From the NCBI RefSeq assembly GCF_005239225.2, contig NC_133298.1, positions 5,081,395 through 5,145,394 on the forward strand: DNA of 64,000 nucleotides, written 5' to 3'. The first letter of the stretch is position 1; each line of letters opens with the position of its first letter. The notes under the pieces are model-generated. The model saw nothing but the letters and a program-made list of their open reading frames with translations, was not told the origin of the DNA and did not search any database. Both the position numbers and the translations under genes were made by a program. This stretch comes from Populus alba (taxonomy: Eukaryota; Streptophyta; Magnoliopsida; Malpighiales; Salicaceae). Below, one piece after another: positions 11,596 through 23,430 of the stretch.

Positions 11596-12221
11596 TGTTG
11601 GAAATTTGTTTTAATTAAACAAATTATGGGTGAATTAAAAAACCCTTGGTTTTTCTAATCAAAGAACCCTTGATTTTTCTAGATTTAATTCTTAATTTAT
11701 GATGGCTAATCAAAGGTTGATAATAGTGAGAATTGATTCTTATTAATTAGTCAACCTTTTAGCATCCAAGATTCATAATTAAAAAAAAGGTGAAAAAAGA
11801 GTTTCTAACTAGAAATTTTCAGATTTTTCCGTATTATTTCTCACCTTATTTTTAGTGTTTTTATTCTCTTTAATACTTTATTTTCCCCTTCAAATTTAGA
11901 GCTTAGATTTTATCTTGTTAAGAGATATTTGAGTTTCATATTCTTTGATTCAAAAACCTTGTTTAGAAGTGCATCTAAACCAAGGTAGTGTTATTGGAAT
12001 TTTGAGAGGCATACTACAAACATCCTAGTTATACAAGTGGAGAGCAATAAAGTTTTAAAAAGAAAGGATTCATCATTGACAACAACAAAAGTCGCATTAC
12101 TTTAAAGTGTTTTAAAAAGTAAGTACCCTCTTTTATTTTAATTTAAGCATATATGTTTTTATTATTATTATGCATGTTAGGAATTTGAATTATATTAATT
12201 ATAAGTTTGAATATATAAAAC
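11596..12221 (+). repeat. Right LTR of the second decayed LTR element
   Basis: It begins TGTTGGAAATTTGTTTTAAT after a weak polypurine tract and carries all segments found in the two parts of the left copy, in the same order. Similarity ends abruptly near 12221, where unrelated sequence begins, so the 3' boundary may be truncated. Confidence 0.55.
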
Positions 12222-14600
12222 AAACCTCTGATAAGACACTTTCCGCCTATGATTTTCCATCGGCAATGAAAATACCTATAAAATTTTGCCTAATCAAGTG
12301 CAAAATATTTCGTCAGCGATTGTTTAAGATAACAACCCATAATAGTTAGTAGGTCACTATTGAGTTAAAAAAGATACCACGTAAGTCATCTATTAGGTTT
12401 GGGCATGTCATAACGCTGTTAATTATAGCAAAAGAAGGTGTGAATATAAAATCAATGCTTTAAAAAAAAAATGATCACATCCAGAGTATGATTAATGCCA
12501 TTAATCTCATTAACCTTCACATATATAAAAGATGATAGAAAAATATGGAGTATAAATGGTAAAGGCCACTATGTTGTTAAGATGTGTTCTACTATGTTTG
12601 ATAGAATCATTTACCCAGGTTTGAAGGCATACAAAGATAGATGTTTGTTTTGTATTTTTGAGTAAAAAATGACAACTCAATTCCTTTTTCATTGTTTAGT
12701 GTCCTAGAGAATATTCTAGAATAAAATAGGTGGCCAGCGAGGGCTTTCATGGTGCACCCTTTTTTCCTTTGATGATTTTTTTCATTAATTGTAAGAAATG
12801 ATTAAAGGAAAGTTTCAGCAAAAGGTTTGGCAAGTACTACTCTATGGAATAGTATGGACTATCTAGCATACTAAGAACAAATTCATATTTGATGTAATTA
12901 CATTGGATTAGGATTATGTTTTTTGCTTTTTATTTCACAATGTTGCATCTTGGATTTGTTCATATAATCCTAGTTTTGTTTATACTAGTATGGATTTGCT
13001 AAGAAATAAAAAGTGTGTAGGGTATCCGAGTAATTAGTTCTTATATTTTGTTATGTTACCATAACTATTGTTGTATCTTTTTTTTTCGTTTTGCAGGATT
13101 TCTATCCACTAGATGACCAACTTAATATAATTATTCTTTGATATTCATAGAAGAAGAAGGAGGAGGAGGTGTGAATATTAGTTTTGTTTCCAACTAGTCC
13201 TTGTCGGGAAAGTCATGATTTCAATTTCTATTTGAAGTTCCTATATGTTAAAACTTTTATTTCAAGGTTCATATGCATTTAAAATCCCATCAATATTGAA
13301 GTGTGCGTGTGTGCATATATACTTCAACGTGGCAATGCCTTGAATACACACTTGATTGTTGAGATTTTTGGAAGTCAAGTGAAACTTAATTACAGCAACT
13401 CAAATTGAGATTTTGATAAAGCACATGCACCAAAATTATCACCATGTGTATTTTATACCCACTTGCAAGGGCGAGAGGGTACAACAAAAGGAGGTTTGGT
13501 AGGAACAGTACTAGTTATTTGAACTCATCCACGCAATATAAACATGGACTAAATCTTAAAGCAAAAAAAAGAGAGAAAGATCTAGTGGCCCAAACAATTT
13601 ATTAAAATCTACGAGAAAAAATAGATTAAGAATGTTGACCACTCACCGGCCCGCAACCTAACCTATGAATTTTCCTGTCCGCAATGGAAGCGCAATGCAG
13701 CACAGATCATCATGACATGACAAAAACCCTTTTTATCAGAAACCAAATGATGCTCCTGTGAGTGGTTTGTGCTCCCTCCACTTTAATTCCCACGATCTGG
13801 GAGGTCTTAAGAAGGCACTCCCACTACCCTTTTGATACTTAACACCATACATATAGCAGAAAGTGATGGCGGGCCTCTAATTTGGCACTTAACAAGAATT
13901 CTAGATTCTTCAATCTCCGGCAACCTTTCAAAAACTCAAAGAGCAACAACGGTCGCTTGTGGCCACAAAACCACTTTCAAATTCTCATCCCCACCACCCG
14001 ATCTTGCTACGACGTGTGCGCGTTTGATAATGGGGTAGTTTTCGCATCTGCGATTCGAAAAGAAAGTTTGAATTCTAATCTCTTTTATCAAAATTCTAGC
14101 AGAGAGTTTTTATCCGTGCAGACAGATTATAATTCATTAGTTATTCCAGATAAATCTGAAAAAAAACCAGAGGTTTCTTGTCCTTAAACCCGTGAGGAGC
14201 TCAGCACACCACAAATAATTTCTATCCATATTCAACTGGCCAATTCGAGTGGAATTCGATATATGGCCTAGCTACCTCCAAGACAGAATCCATATAGGAT
14301 TTGGTCAAATTCAGTGGCCCCATCAGACCTTGAAGCCCCTGCACAACAACTAAGCGCAACGAGAGATAATCCCAAATATTAACCAAATCTAGAGAAGAAG
14401 AAGAGAAATTAGGCATAACTCATGTAAATCAAATCAATCATATTATAAGAAATTTTATAATTTTTTTATTCATGTGGGACCAAAGCATCATCGATTATAA
14501 TAAATTAAGTTAAATCATACCCTAAACGACGACCTAAAGGCCATGAGATTTTTTTTTTTTAGAAAAAAAAAAGAAAAAAAAAAAGAGGATGAAAAGGGAC
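12222..14600. other. Intergenic DNA upstream of the DMR6-type gene
   Basis: No recognised gene. About 12230-12420 is less AT-rich and may be transposon debris. The patch at about 13640-14420 has mixed composition and supports overlapping frames on both strands: 101 codons plus at 13882-14187, and 64 codons minus at 14222-14416. I recognise no family and see no splice pattern, so I call no gene. Because it is directly upstream of the oxygenase gene it may include promoter sequence. Confidence 0.4.
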
Positions 14601-14621
14601 CGGCATAGCCTCCATGTGCAG

Positions 14622-14630
14622 ATATAAATA
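14622..14630 (+). promoter_or_regulatory. Probable TATA box of the DMR6-type gene
   Basis: ATATAAATA lies about 153-161 bp upstream of the ATG at 14783, a plausible position for a plant TATA box with a 5' UTR of about 120 nt. It follows a long A/G-rich run. The transcription start site is inferred, not visible. Confidence 0.55.
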
Positions 14631-14782
14631 CATGTGGTGCATTACAGGGCTCTCTCATCTTCCTGGAAGCTTACATAGCTACAGAAACTCCAAGCAGCAA
14701 AATCATAATTTTAGTGCCCACCTTTTAATTTATAATAACTTGCTGTCTTTTTCATCCTTCGTTACTGTTTTTAATTAGTAAC

Positions 14783-17700
14783 ATGGATACAAAAGTAATT
14801 TCCTCTGGCGTCCATTACACGAACTTGCCGGCTAGCTATGTTAGGCCGGAATCTGAGCGTCCCAGGCTGTCGGAAGTTTCAACGTGCGAAGATGTTCCGG
14901 TTATAGATTTAGGTTGTCAGGATAGGAACCAAATTGTCCAACAAGTTGGAGATGCCTGCGAGCACTATGGCTTTTTCCAGGTAAGCCCACTTTCTATAAC
15001 TTCTTGCTTCATATATATACACACACACAGCCAGCTTCATGATTTCGCTACGATGATTAGATGCAGTAGTAATATATAGAGGTATATATAAAGAATGTTC
15101 TTCTGGTTTCTTAATGTCAGGTGATCAATCATGGAGTGTCCTTGGAAGCGGTGGAGAAAATGTTAGGAGTGGCCCATGATTTCTTCAGCTTGCCGGTTGA
15201 GGAGAAGCTGAAGCTGTACTCAGATGACCCATCAAAGACAATGAGACTTTCTACAAGTTTTAATGTGAATAAGGAAAAGGTCCACAACTGGAGGGATTAT
15301 CTTAGACTCCATTGCTACCCTCTTGACAAATATGTGCCTGAGTGGCCTTCTAATCCTCCTCCTTTCAAGTGAGTACTCCTCCTCCTCCTCCTCCTCCCTC
15401 TCTTTCTCAACATACTCACACACAGTAGAGTAGATCCACATAGATGGAGAGATATGCTTCAGACACCCTAGGTGCATGCACTAGAGGTGCCTGGATTGAT
15501 CTGCCACGTCCCTTTCTGTAATAATATTTGTTATTTCTTTTTCATTGTTAGCATTTATTAGCGAAAATGTACCTAGAAAAATCTTCCTTGAACAAGTAAT
15601 TAAAAAATAACAGTATTATGTGTAACTAGTTTATATATATAAAAAATTTTGGATATTCATGTTAGAAAAAAATATAATAAAAAATAAATATTAAATATAA
15701 TATAATTAATTGACTGAAAAAAACTGTCATTCAGATATCATATCTTATTCTATAAGAACATTTTAAAGATATTTTTTAAAAAAACTTATAGTTATAAAAT
15801 CAAAGGAATTATATAGTTAAGGTATAATATTAATTTTGAACACTATCTATCATTTAAAATATTTTATTTGTATGAAGATTTTAAAATTTCTCTTTATCTT
15901 GAAATAAAAAAAGAAAACCTAGAGGGAAACGTATGGTTAGGGTTTGAATTTAGGTTAGACTTTTCTTAATGAAATCCCCACTTGTAATTAAAAATAATAA
16001 AAAAATTCCACCTTCTTCTAATGAATGAACCCCTCTTGATATTGTTGCATAGAAGTATGAGCAATTTAATTAAAAATATCATTTGAAAATTTAATAATAA
16101 TTGTTTTTTAAAGTACTATTTATTTGAAAATATATCAAATAATATTTTTTTAATTTATTTTTACTATTAACAAATCAAAACAATTTAAAAATACTAAAAA
16201 TTTTAAATTTTAACATTAATAACATGGTAAAATTCAATACCAAACAACCCTAGGAAACTCTAGGTTGCGTAGAGGATGTAATCATTCCAAGCATAAATTA
16301 AATTCATTTTGCAGTTAGATTAAATTAAGATCTTATCAAAAACATCTTTTCAAGGAGGTGTCGATACTTTTACTGTATAAATCTTTCCGAATTAACGATA
16401 AAGCTATGAACAGTAGCATTAAAATCCAAAACAAAAGGCATAGTGTCTATATATGGATAGATCCTAGTCCTACTGGCCTAGAAAACCTCCCTTTCCTTCC
16501 TCACAGAAGCAAGAAGGGTGCTGGTTTTGATCAAGTTAAATTTAATCAAGAAAAGTCAACTCTCCCGCTCGTCAAGTCATCACCCCCAAATAATCTTCTT
16601 GTCGCCCAGGAAAAATAATAATTATGTGGTCCTGACGAGGAAGTCGATGGGCACGTGAGCACATGCAGCTCGAAATGGGAGGGTTCATTGGATCTGTAGC
16701 CGTACTTTTCTACGTCTCTTCCTTGCTATCTTAGGCGATGTTTGTTCCCGGAAAGTAATTTTCAGGAAATTATTTTTCAAACTTTTCTATGTTTGTTTGT
16801 CATTAAAAAAGTTGGCAAACGGAAAACACTTTCCGGTCAACGGAAAATACTTTCCAGTCATCGGAAAACACTTTCCAGTCAAAGAAAAATTTGACTTGGT
16901 TTTCAGGAAAGTGTTTTCCCTTTACCTGTGTTTGTTTTCCGGAAAGTAGTTTCCGGGAAATCACTTTCCAAACTTTCTTGTGTTTGTTTGCCAGTAGAAA
17001 AGTTGGTCAATGAAAAACATTTTCCAGTAAAAGAAAAATTTAGCTTGGTTTTTAAGAAAGTGTTTTCCTGAAAAATTTGGGGGGAAAACACTTTCCGAAA
17101 GTTGTGACAAATTTAGAAATATCATTATTTGCTAATTATATTAAATTTAATCCTCAAACTTTTGATTGGTATATATATTTTGTTTTGAATATTTATTTTT
17201 CAATTTCATCTCTTAAAATTTTATTTTTATATTAACTTTGGTCCTTATTTTTATAATTGTTATTTGCTTTTTCCTTATCATATTTTTATTGAAATTTTTT
17301 TTCTATCAAATTTGGTCCTCATTCTTTTGATTGTTACTTATTTTATTTGAAATAATTTATGAAATGTTGATTATTATTTCTTTAATTTCTTCATCTTTCA
17401 TTTTTTTTTTAATTTTTTAGATTTGATCTCTATTATTTTGATTATTATTTATTTTATTTGAGATAATTTATGAAATTATATATATTTTTTCAATTTCATT
17501 CTCATTCAACTTTTTAATTTGTAAGATTTGTTCCTCATTATTTTAATAAGCTATGTATGAATATAGGATATAATAAAAAAAAATTTATCATTATAAATAC
17601 TTTTTAGATTTCATTTTTTTTATTGTAAGTGATTAAATATTTTATATATATTAGATAAACTTGAAAAAAAATTAATTCATTAATAAATTATTTTCCAGTT

Positions 17701-20700
17701 TATTTTCCATAACACAACCAAACACTAGAAAGTGTTTTCCAATTCATTTTCCATAACACTGCCAAACATCGAAAAAATACTTTCTCGGAATTCACTTTCC
17801 AAAAGGAAACCACTTTCCTGCAAACAAACGGAGCCTTGGCCTTCTGCTCATCATTTCTAGGTTTTTTCACACACAGTCCTGTTTTTTTTTAAAAAAAAAA
17901 TAATTTTTTTAAAATTAATATTTTTTTAGATGTTTTAAAATTATATTGATGTGCTAATATTAAAAATAATTTTTTTAAAATAAAAAAAAATATTATTTTA
18001 ATGTATTTTCAAGTGACAAACACTTTTAAAAATAACCACAACCATACTATTAAACAAATCTTTATCAAATATGGTTCAAAACAATTGATTTATTTTGTCT
18101 AGTTCATAGTTTTAGCATTAGCCATTGAAAATTATTACACACTATTGTTCAAGATATTAAATTTAAAACTTTATTATTTTACTTCTTACTTCATTTGAAT
18201 TTATAATTAAACCGTGTTCTTGGAAAAAGAAAAAAAAAATTTGCTGCCTCAGGATCGAGTACCTTTTTGCCATGTCCTATTGGGTTATGACATAGAACAT
18301 GTTTGGTAATGTAGTAGCGGTTGCTTTTCAAATAAATTTTCTTGTCGAAATGCATGCCAATGATATTTTTTTATTTTTTAAAAATCATTTTTGACATTAG
18401 CACATCAAAATGATTCAAAATATACAAACCGCATTAAATTTTAACAAAATTTTTTTTTAAAAAAATTGATAGGAATGCGGTGCAAACCGCATTTCCAAAC
18501 ACTTCCATAGTAATGACAAAAAGTTTAACATTAGTTTGTCCTCGTATGAGAGGAATTGCCCATGCTTTAAAACATATTTAAGTGGGTTTTGTTTCTACAT
18601 TTTTTCAAAATATTAAAAAAAAAATTATTAATTTTAAATTAATATATTTTTAGTATTTTTAAATCATTTTGATGAACTAATATTAAAAATAATTTTTTTT
18701 AAAAAAAAATATTATTGATATGTATTTTTATACAAAAAATCATTTAAAAGTAATAACAACCATACTAATCAATAAACTCTTAATAAGCATATTCTTACTA
18801 GGACATATCTAGTGGTTAATTCTAATCAATTGTACATAATATATTTGTTTATAATTTATTTTAAATACTTGAAAATATTACTATATGGAGTAATACTTTT
18901 TTAATAAATATAATTGATTCTTATTTATGCCTTAACAAAGATATAATCTAATAAATATATTCATATATATATTAGCACATACACATGATATATAGGACCG
19001 GCAATTATTTAAATTCAAAACAGTATTATCACGAATTATTCAATTAAAACCACAACAACAAAGCCCACCGAGTCTTCTCGCATATTATAATTATAATTAT
19101 AATTATTTGATTCTATGTTCTTAGTTTTCTTCAATATTAAATCGCGGGTGCTGATGCCGGCATGCTCTAGACTCCGAAGACTTTATGTCGCTTAGGCAAC
19201 TTGGTGTCAGAAACCTGGCAGGGTGGATCCTAAAGTTAGTGTGGTTTGATACGCTCCTTGGATTCCGTGAAGGTTTTGTTTTTTGTTTTATCTTATTTTT
19301 TATTAAAGTTTATATTCTTTTATGTTTAAAATAAATCTGAAAAATAAAAAAATATTATTTTAATATATTTAGAAAAAACAACTACATCAAAACCATATCA
19401 GTCACTCGTGGTTGTCACTCACGATGACATTGCAATCCGTGTCAAGTACAAAAAAGGAGACTTTAAAATATTATGGTGGGCAATTATTTTCTAATCCAAC
19501 GGTCATGACTCTACTATTGATCACCTGATGAGATCACATCCATCGACACATTTTTTTTTTATTTTTTAAGATCTCGTACACATAAAATAAGCAATAAGGT
19601 TGTCTTAGCTAGATGGAATGTGATGTCATGTCCTCCAATTGTCGTGACGTAACAGAACTGATAGATCATGTGATCCATCTACGATTGATTGGCCTTGTGA
19701 TGAGGTATAAGAATCTCGTCTCACTGAATTATAACATAGTCCTTGGATTTTGACACGGTACAACATAGTCCTTGGATTTTGACACGGTATAACATAGTCA
19801 TTCATACTTGAAGACTTTCATGCTTAGAGAGAGTCCTTTTACTCTGTGACCATCATAGACGTTTTGGTATTTCTACCCTAGTAAAGTTACAGATTTGAAA
19901 AAGAAGAGGGACTAAGCTGTAAAGAGTTAAGAAAACCCAGGATTAAAGCATGATTTATTCAAATCTATTACAGTTTAACAGTGTAGGGCAGTTTGCAAAA
20001 GTCACAGTTTTTAGTTAGCCCTATTCTAGAAAGATGATGCTTGCACATGACTTGGTCGGTGTTGGAGCAGTCTATTTTAGGGCTCAAATAGTGTATATTT
20101 TAGTTTTTGTGGTGGGTATAATTTAATTATACATAAAATTTAATTATAAAAAATAACCTTTTGTTTTTAGTTTTTTTAGTAGGTCCAAACTAAAAACTCA
20201 ATCTCCATCTCTAAAGCAAACACATAATAGTCAAATTTAATAATTTTTTTTTTTTCGTCGGGCACCAACCGAGTGTATTTATACGCATGTTTGTCGATGA
20301 AATAAATAATAGTAAAATCTAGAACGAACTCACAGAGACTATAGACTTCCCAGCAAGATCAGTGCGAATATTTTAATTATTAATCAACAAATCATAGAAA
20401 CAACTTGCACGAAAATGTCAAAAAGTAAGGAAGTAGGTTGAGCTTGAAGATTGTCCAAGAGGACGAGATAACCACATCGTTTCACAGTCCAATAGCGTTG
20501 ATGCGTGGCATTTGGATAGGGCCAGTGATGTGGCTGAAGTAAAGCAGTGAGAACTCTCATGTCTCCTTCTCCTGCTGTATAATCAATAGACTTTTCTTTG
20601 CTTCTTTGAACAAATATATAATTAATAAGAGTTGGGTGGTGGATGATTCTGAACGCAAACTCGGTTTCATCGTTTTTTGGGAGACGCGATGACAATTATT

Positions 20701-21816
20701 GTAGAAACATGCCGGGGCAGTTGACGTGTTCCTGCATCTGAGGCTAAAAGTCTTGCCTGCATCGAGACTTTCCTCCATTTCTTAAATGGGAATCTTCTCG
20801 TATTCTCATTAGATTATTCAAAGGCAATGACAAAGAGACGACTCAACTTTCACACCGAATCCACTAGCTGTATAATCATCTTTCATGTAGTCGATTCATT
20901 CCTTGAGCTAATTAGTTCTGGAAACAAATCTCAAAATCCCCCGTGCACTCTCATGCATCCTTCCGAATAACAGAGAAACCGAAAATTTTAAATTATGGCA
21001 CAGGTATCTTCAGATGTAACTGAGTCTGTACAGCTAAGATCTAATGATGTGGCATGTGTTGTATCCATAGGGAAATTGTAAGGAGTTACTGCATACAAGT
21101 TCGGGAACTTGGGTTTAGAATACAGGAACTGATATCAGAGAGCTTAGGCCTCGAAAAGGATCACATAAAAAATGTTTTGGGTGAACAAGGACAGCATATG
21201 GCTGTAAACTTTTACCCTCCATGTCCAGAGCCAGAGTTGACTTATGGATTGCCAGCACATACAGACCCCAACGCCCTAACAATCTTACTTCAAGACCTAT
21301 CAGCGGCAGGCCTTCAAGTCCTCCTCAAAGATGGAAAGTGGGCTGCAGTTAATCCTCATCCGGATGCTTTTGTCATCAACATTGGTGACCAGTTACAGGT
21401 AAACCTGCATTTCCTTTGGTTTTTTGTTTTCCTTTTACCAAGGAGAACGGAAAACGAGTGCCGTTGAGCTGCAAGGCTCAATGGCCACGAACATTTTCAT
21501 GTCCTTGTTTTTTGTCCGACACATGCTAGCAACTTAAGTTCAAGGGTCTTCTTACGACCATGGATGATTGCAGGCACTAAGCAATGGAAGATATAAGAGT
21601 GTGTGGCACCGAGCCATTACCAATACAGACAAGGCAAGAATGTCAGTTGCTTCCTTCCTCTGTCCGTGTGATAACGCATTGATCACCCCACCTAAGGCTC
21701 TCACCGATGATGGAACCGGAGCCATATACAGGGATTTCACGTATGCAGAATATTACAAGAAGTTTTGGAGCAGGAACTTGGATCAAGAACATTGTTTGGA
21801 ACTTTTCAAGAACTAA
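14783..21816 (+). CDS. DMR6: DMR6-type 2-oxoglutarate/Fe(II) dioxygenase
   Basis: Four exons (14783-14980, 15121-15368, 21071-21398, 21574-21816) join in phase into 338 aa, matching the family length. The N-terminal DIOX_N part includes YVRPESERPRLSEVS (residues 20-34) and GFFQVINHG across junction 1. RLSTSFNV and NWRDYLRLHCYP are typical of the DMR6/DLO clade. The C-terminal 2OG-Fe domain has HTD (H212, D214), the distal H270 (SVWHR) and R280-x-S282 for 2-oxoglutarate. It ends YYKKFWSRNLDQEHCLELF, very like Arabidopsis DMR6. Family members hydroxylate salicylic acid, lowering it and damping immunity; they are cytosolic. Function here is by homology. The start follows a plausible TATA and leader. 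Intron 2 (15369-21070) is unusually long and transposon-filled, but all splice sites are GT-AG. Confidence 0.93.
16734..17835. mobile_element. Non-autonomous PIF/Harbinger (Tourist-like) element
   Basis: The right end, read inward, is GGCTCCGTTTGTTTGCAGGA; the left end GGCGATGTTTGTTCCCGG is a diverged partner. Flanks are TTA at 16731-16733 and TTG at 17836-17838, compatible with a TTA duplication with one change. Ends of this kind and a 3-bp TTA/TAA target are typical of PIF/Harbinger. Subterminal regions contain repeated palindromic GGAAAACACTTTCC-like units (about 16816-16875 and near the other end). No ORF. The same end sequence is found on the element at 52947-54727. Confidence 0.75.
18301..18500. 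mobile_element. MITE-like element in DMR6 intron 2
   Basis: Starts GTTTGGTAATGTAGTAGCGG and ends GGTGCAAACCGCATTTCCAAAC. The ends are imperfect inverted repeats (GTTTGGNAATGNGG). The core contains TTTTTGACATTAGCACATCA, which recurs in weaker form in neighbouring segments (about 17.9 and 18.65 kb), so several members of one AT-rich family sit side by side. Non-coding; superfamily unassigned. Confidence 0.6.
18585..18780. mobile_element. Second MITE-like AT-rich element in DMR6 intron 2
   Basis: This segment shares with 17880-18060 and 18301-18500 the arrangement AATCATTTTGATGAACTAAT, then an A/T-rich run, then AAAGTAATAACAACCATACT. The outer boundaries are unclear. It has no coding potential. 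Confidence 0.4.
19732..19799. repeat. 29-bp tandem repeat, about 2.3 copies
   Basis: Two full copies of a unit reading AACATAGTCCTTGGATTTTG followed by ACACGGTA (19732-19760 and 19761-19789) and a partial third copy ending in AACATAGTC. Copies are almost identical. It lies inside DMR6 intron 2. Confidence 0.8.
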
Positions 21817-23430
21817 TTAATAGCAGTACATTTATTAATAAGTGGTGCCCATATATCACCTTACTATTGTTGCAATTTGCTAGTAAATCCAGGTCGTGGA
21901 GGAGGCAGTTATTGTTGTTTTTCTGAGATCCTGGACTGACACATCGCCCAAATCATCCTTAAATTCTTCTTCAGTTTGTGAGATGATGGCTGCAGTAGGC
22001 TAGTTTCTAGCACACGCAGTGTTTTGTTCCAAGCATCAGGGTGTTGCTGCGAGTTATAGGGAAGATTATTTGTTACTGTCTCCGATGATGTTAGACATTC
22101 GAATTTGTTCCAGTCGGTGTTCAACTGTTGGTCCACGCTACCTCCTGTTGATCTTGAACTTTTATTCATGTACTTTTAATAGATGTTCATCGGTAATCGT
22201 TGTTGTAATCAGACAGAAACTTATGCAATTTATTTTATGCTACCATTGCTCAGAATGTTGAATCTCCCTGCTCAACAACAGTTCTATATATAACATCATT
22301 ACCAGCATCACAGCCTCACTAAAGTTCAATCCTAGGTGCTTTCTTGGGACAATATTCCATTCAAAGGCTTATCAAAAGTCATCCAGCCTCCAGCTTCAGT
22401 TCCTGGGCCATGATGCTCTGCTAAAATTTTAGGCCAAGTAATTGCCTCAGGCCTAGACGCAAACATTATAAGGCAACTATTAACAATTCAGAGGGTGATA
22501 AAATGTTATCCACCTCCAACTCTTATGTCTAACACCATGGCCTCCCTCCTATTAAGATTCAGATCTGGGAAAAAATATTCAGTTCATCATCATCAGCATC
22601 ATTGTTAGACCGAGAGAAATGTAGATTAATATAAACAGAAGGAAAAAAAAAAAAAAACCATTACAAAGACAAGCCTGGATTTTTTAAGGGAGAGGCAGAG
22701 GTCCTTTAGACAGAAGGAAAATATTGAGGTGATAGTTGGCAAGAACACCAAACTCATGCAGCGACAGAAACCAGCTAGCACTGATTACGCCATAGCTTAC
22801 AAACTTTTTCCTATCTACCAAAAGAACAAAGAAGCACAGTTTATTTCAGCCCAACCCATTGAAATACAAGACAATGAAGAAGGCCAATCCTGAACCTGAC
22901 TAAGCCTTGTCATCTTCCTCCTTTTTATATATATATATTTTTTATTGTCCATTTTAACGTCTCTCTTTGTATATCTCTAACACTACAATCGAAAACTTAC
23001 AGAAGATTCATAATATTTCAATCATTGGATGCTTGCAATCAATTTCGAGCCCTCAAACTTTGAAGTTTGAGATGATTTTAGACTAGCGGGTTTAAACTTA
23101 AACGACCCATTTTGCTTTTGATTATGAACTACCCAGTGCTGAAACAATCTAAAACTATCAATTAGAAAAAAAAAAAAAAGAGATAAAAAATTAGTGATGC
23201 ATATACTCCCTCTTATTCACTTCATGTTCAAGTGAAGACCCGCCTTCTTCTTTGGTGTGTAAACCCCCAAAATAAACTTTCATAAAAAAAAAAAAAAGAA
23301 GATAAAAGGTGGGGGTTAAATTTATAGAGAAAATAAAATAAATTCAATTACTAAGGAGGGGTTTTAAAAGATAAAAAGAGATATAACTGAAATTATAATG
23401 AGGAAAGAATAGGCCAAAGTTGCTAGCTTG
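21817..23430. other. 3' UTR of the DMR6-type gene and intergenic DNA
   Basis: Roughly the first 350-450 bp after the stop codon are probably 3' UTR; composition stays gene-like to about 22250, with no clear-cut AATAAA. The remainder up to the NAC relic contains no recognisable gene. Several short A-runs (for example 22645-22660, 23167-23179) could be retroposon tails. Confidence 0.45.

Larger units (their letters stand above)
15369..21070 (+). other. Intron 2 of the DMR6-type gene, transposon-rich
   Basis: The 5.7-kb intron starts GTGAGT and ends CCATAG. It contains several AT-rich MITE-like segments (about 16083-16250, 17880-18060, 18301-18500 and 18585-18780), a Harbinger-type element at 16734-17835, and a 29-bp tandem repeat at 19732-19799. 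Frames at 20384-20778 on the minus strand show no family motif. Poly-pyrimidine runs and heavy AT content explain the rest. Confidence 0.8.

Noticed and set aside
13882..14187. 101-codon frame upstream of the DMR6-type gene
   Set aside because: No recognisable domain, overlapping alternatives in other frames, and no consistent start context or splice sites; kept only as an unassigned patch.
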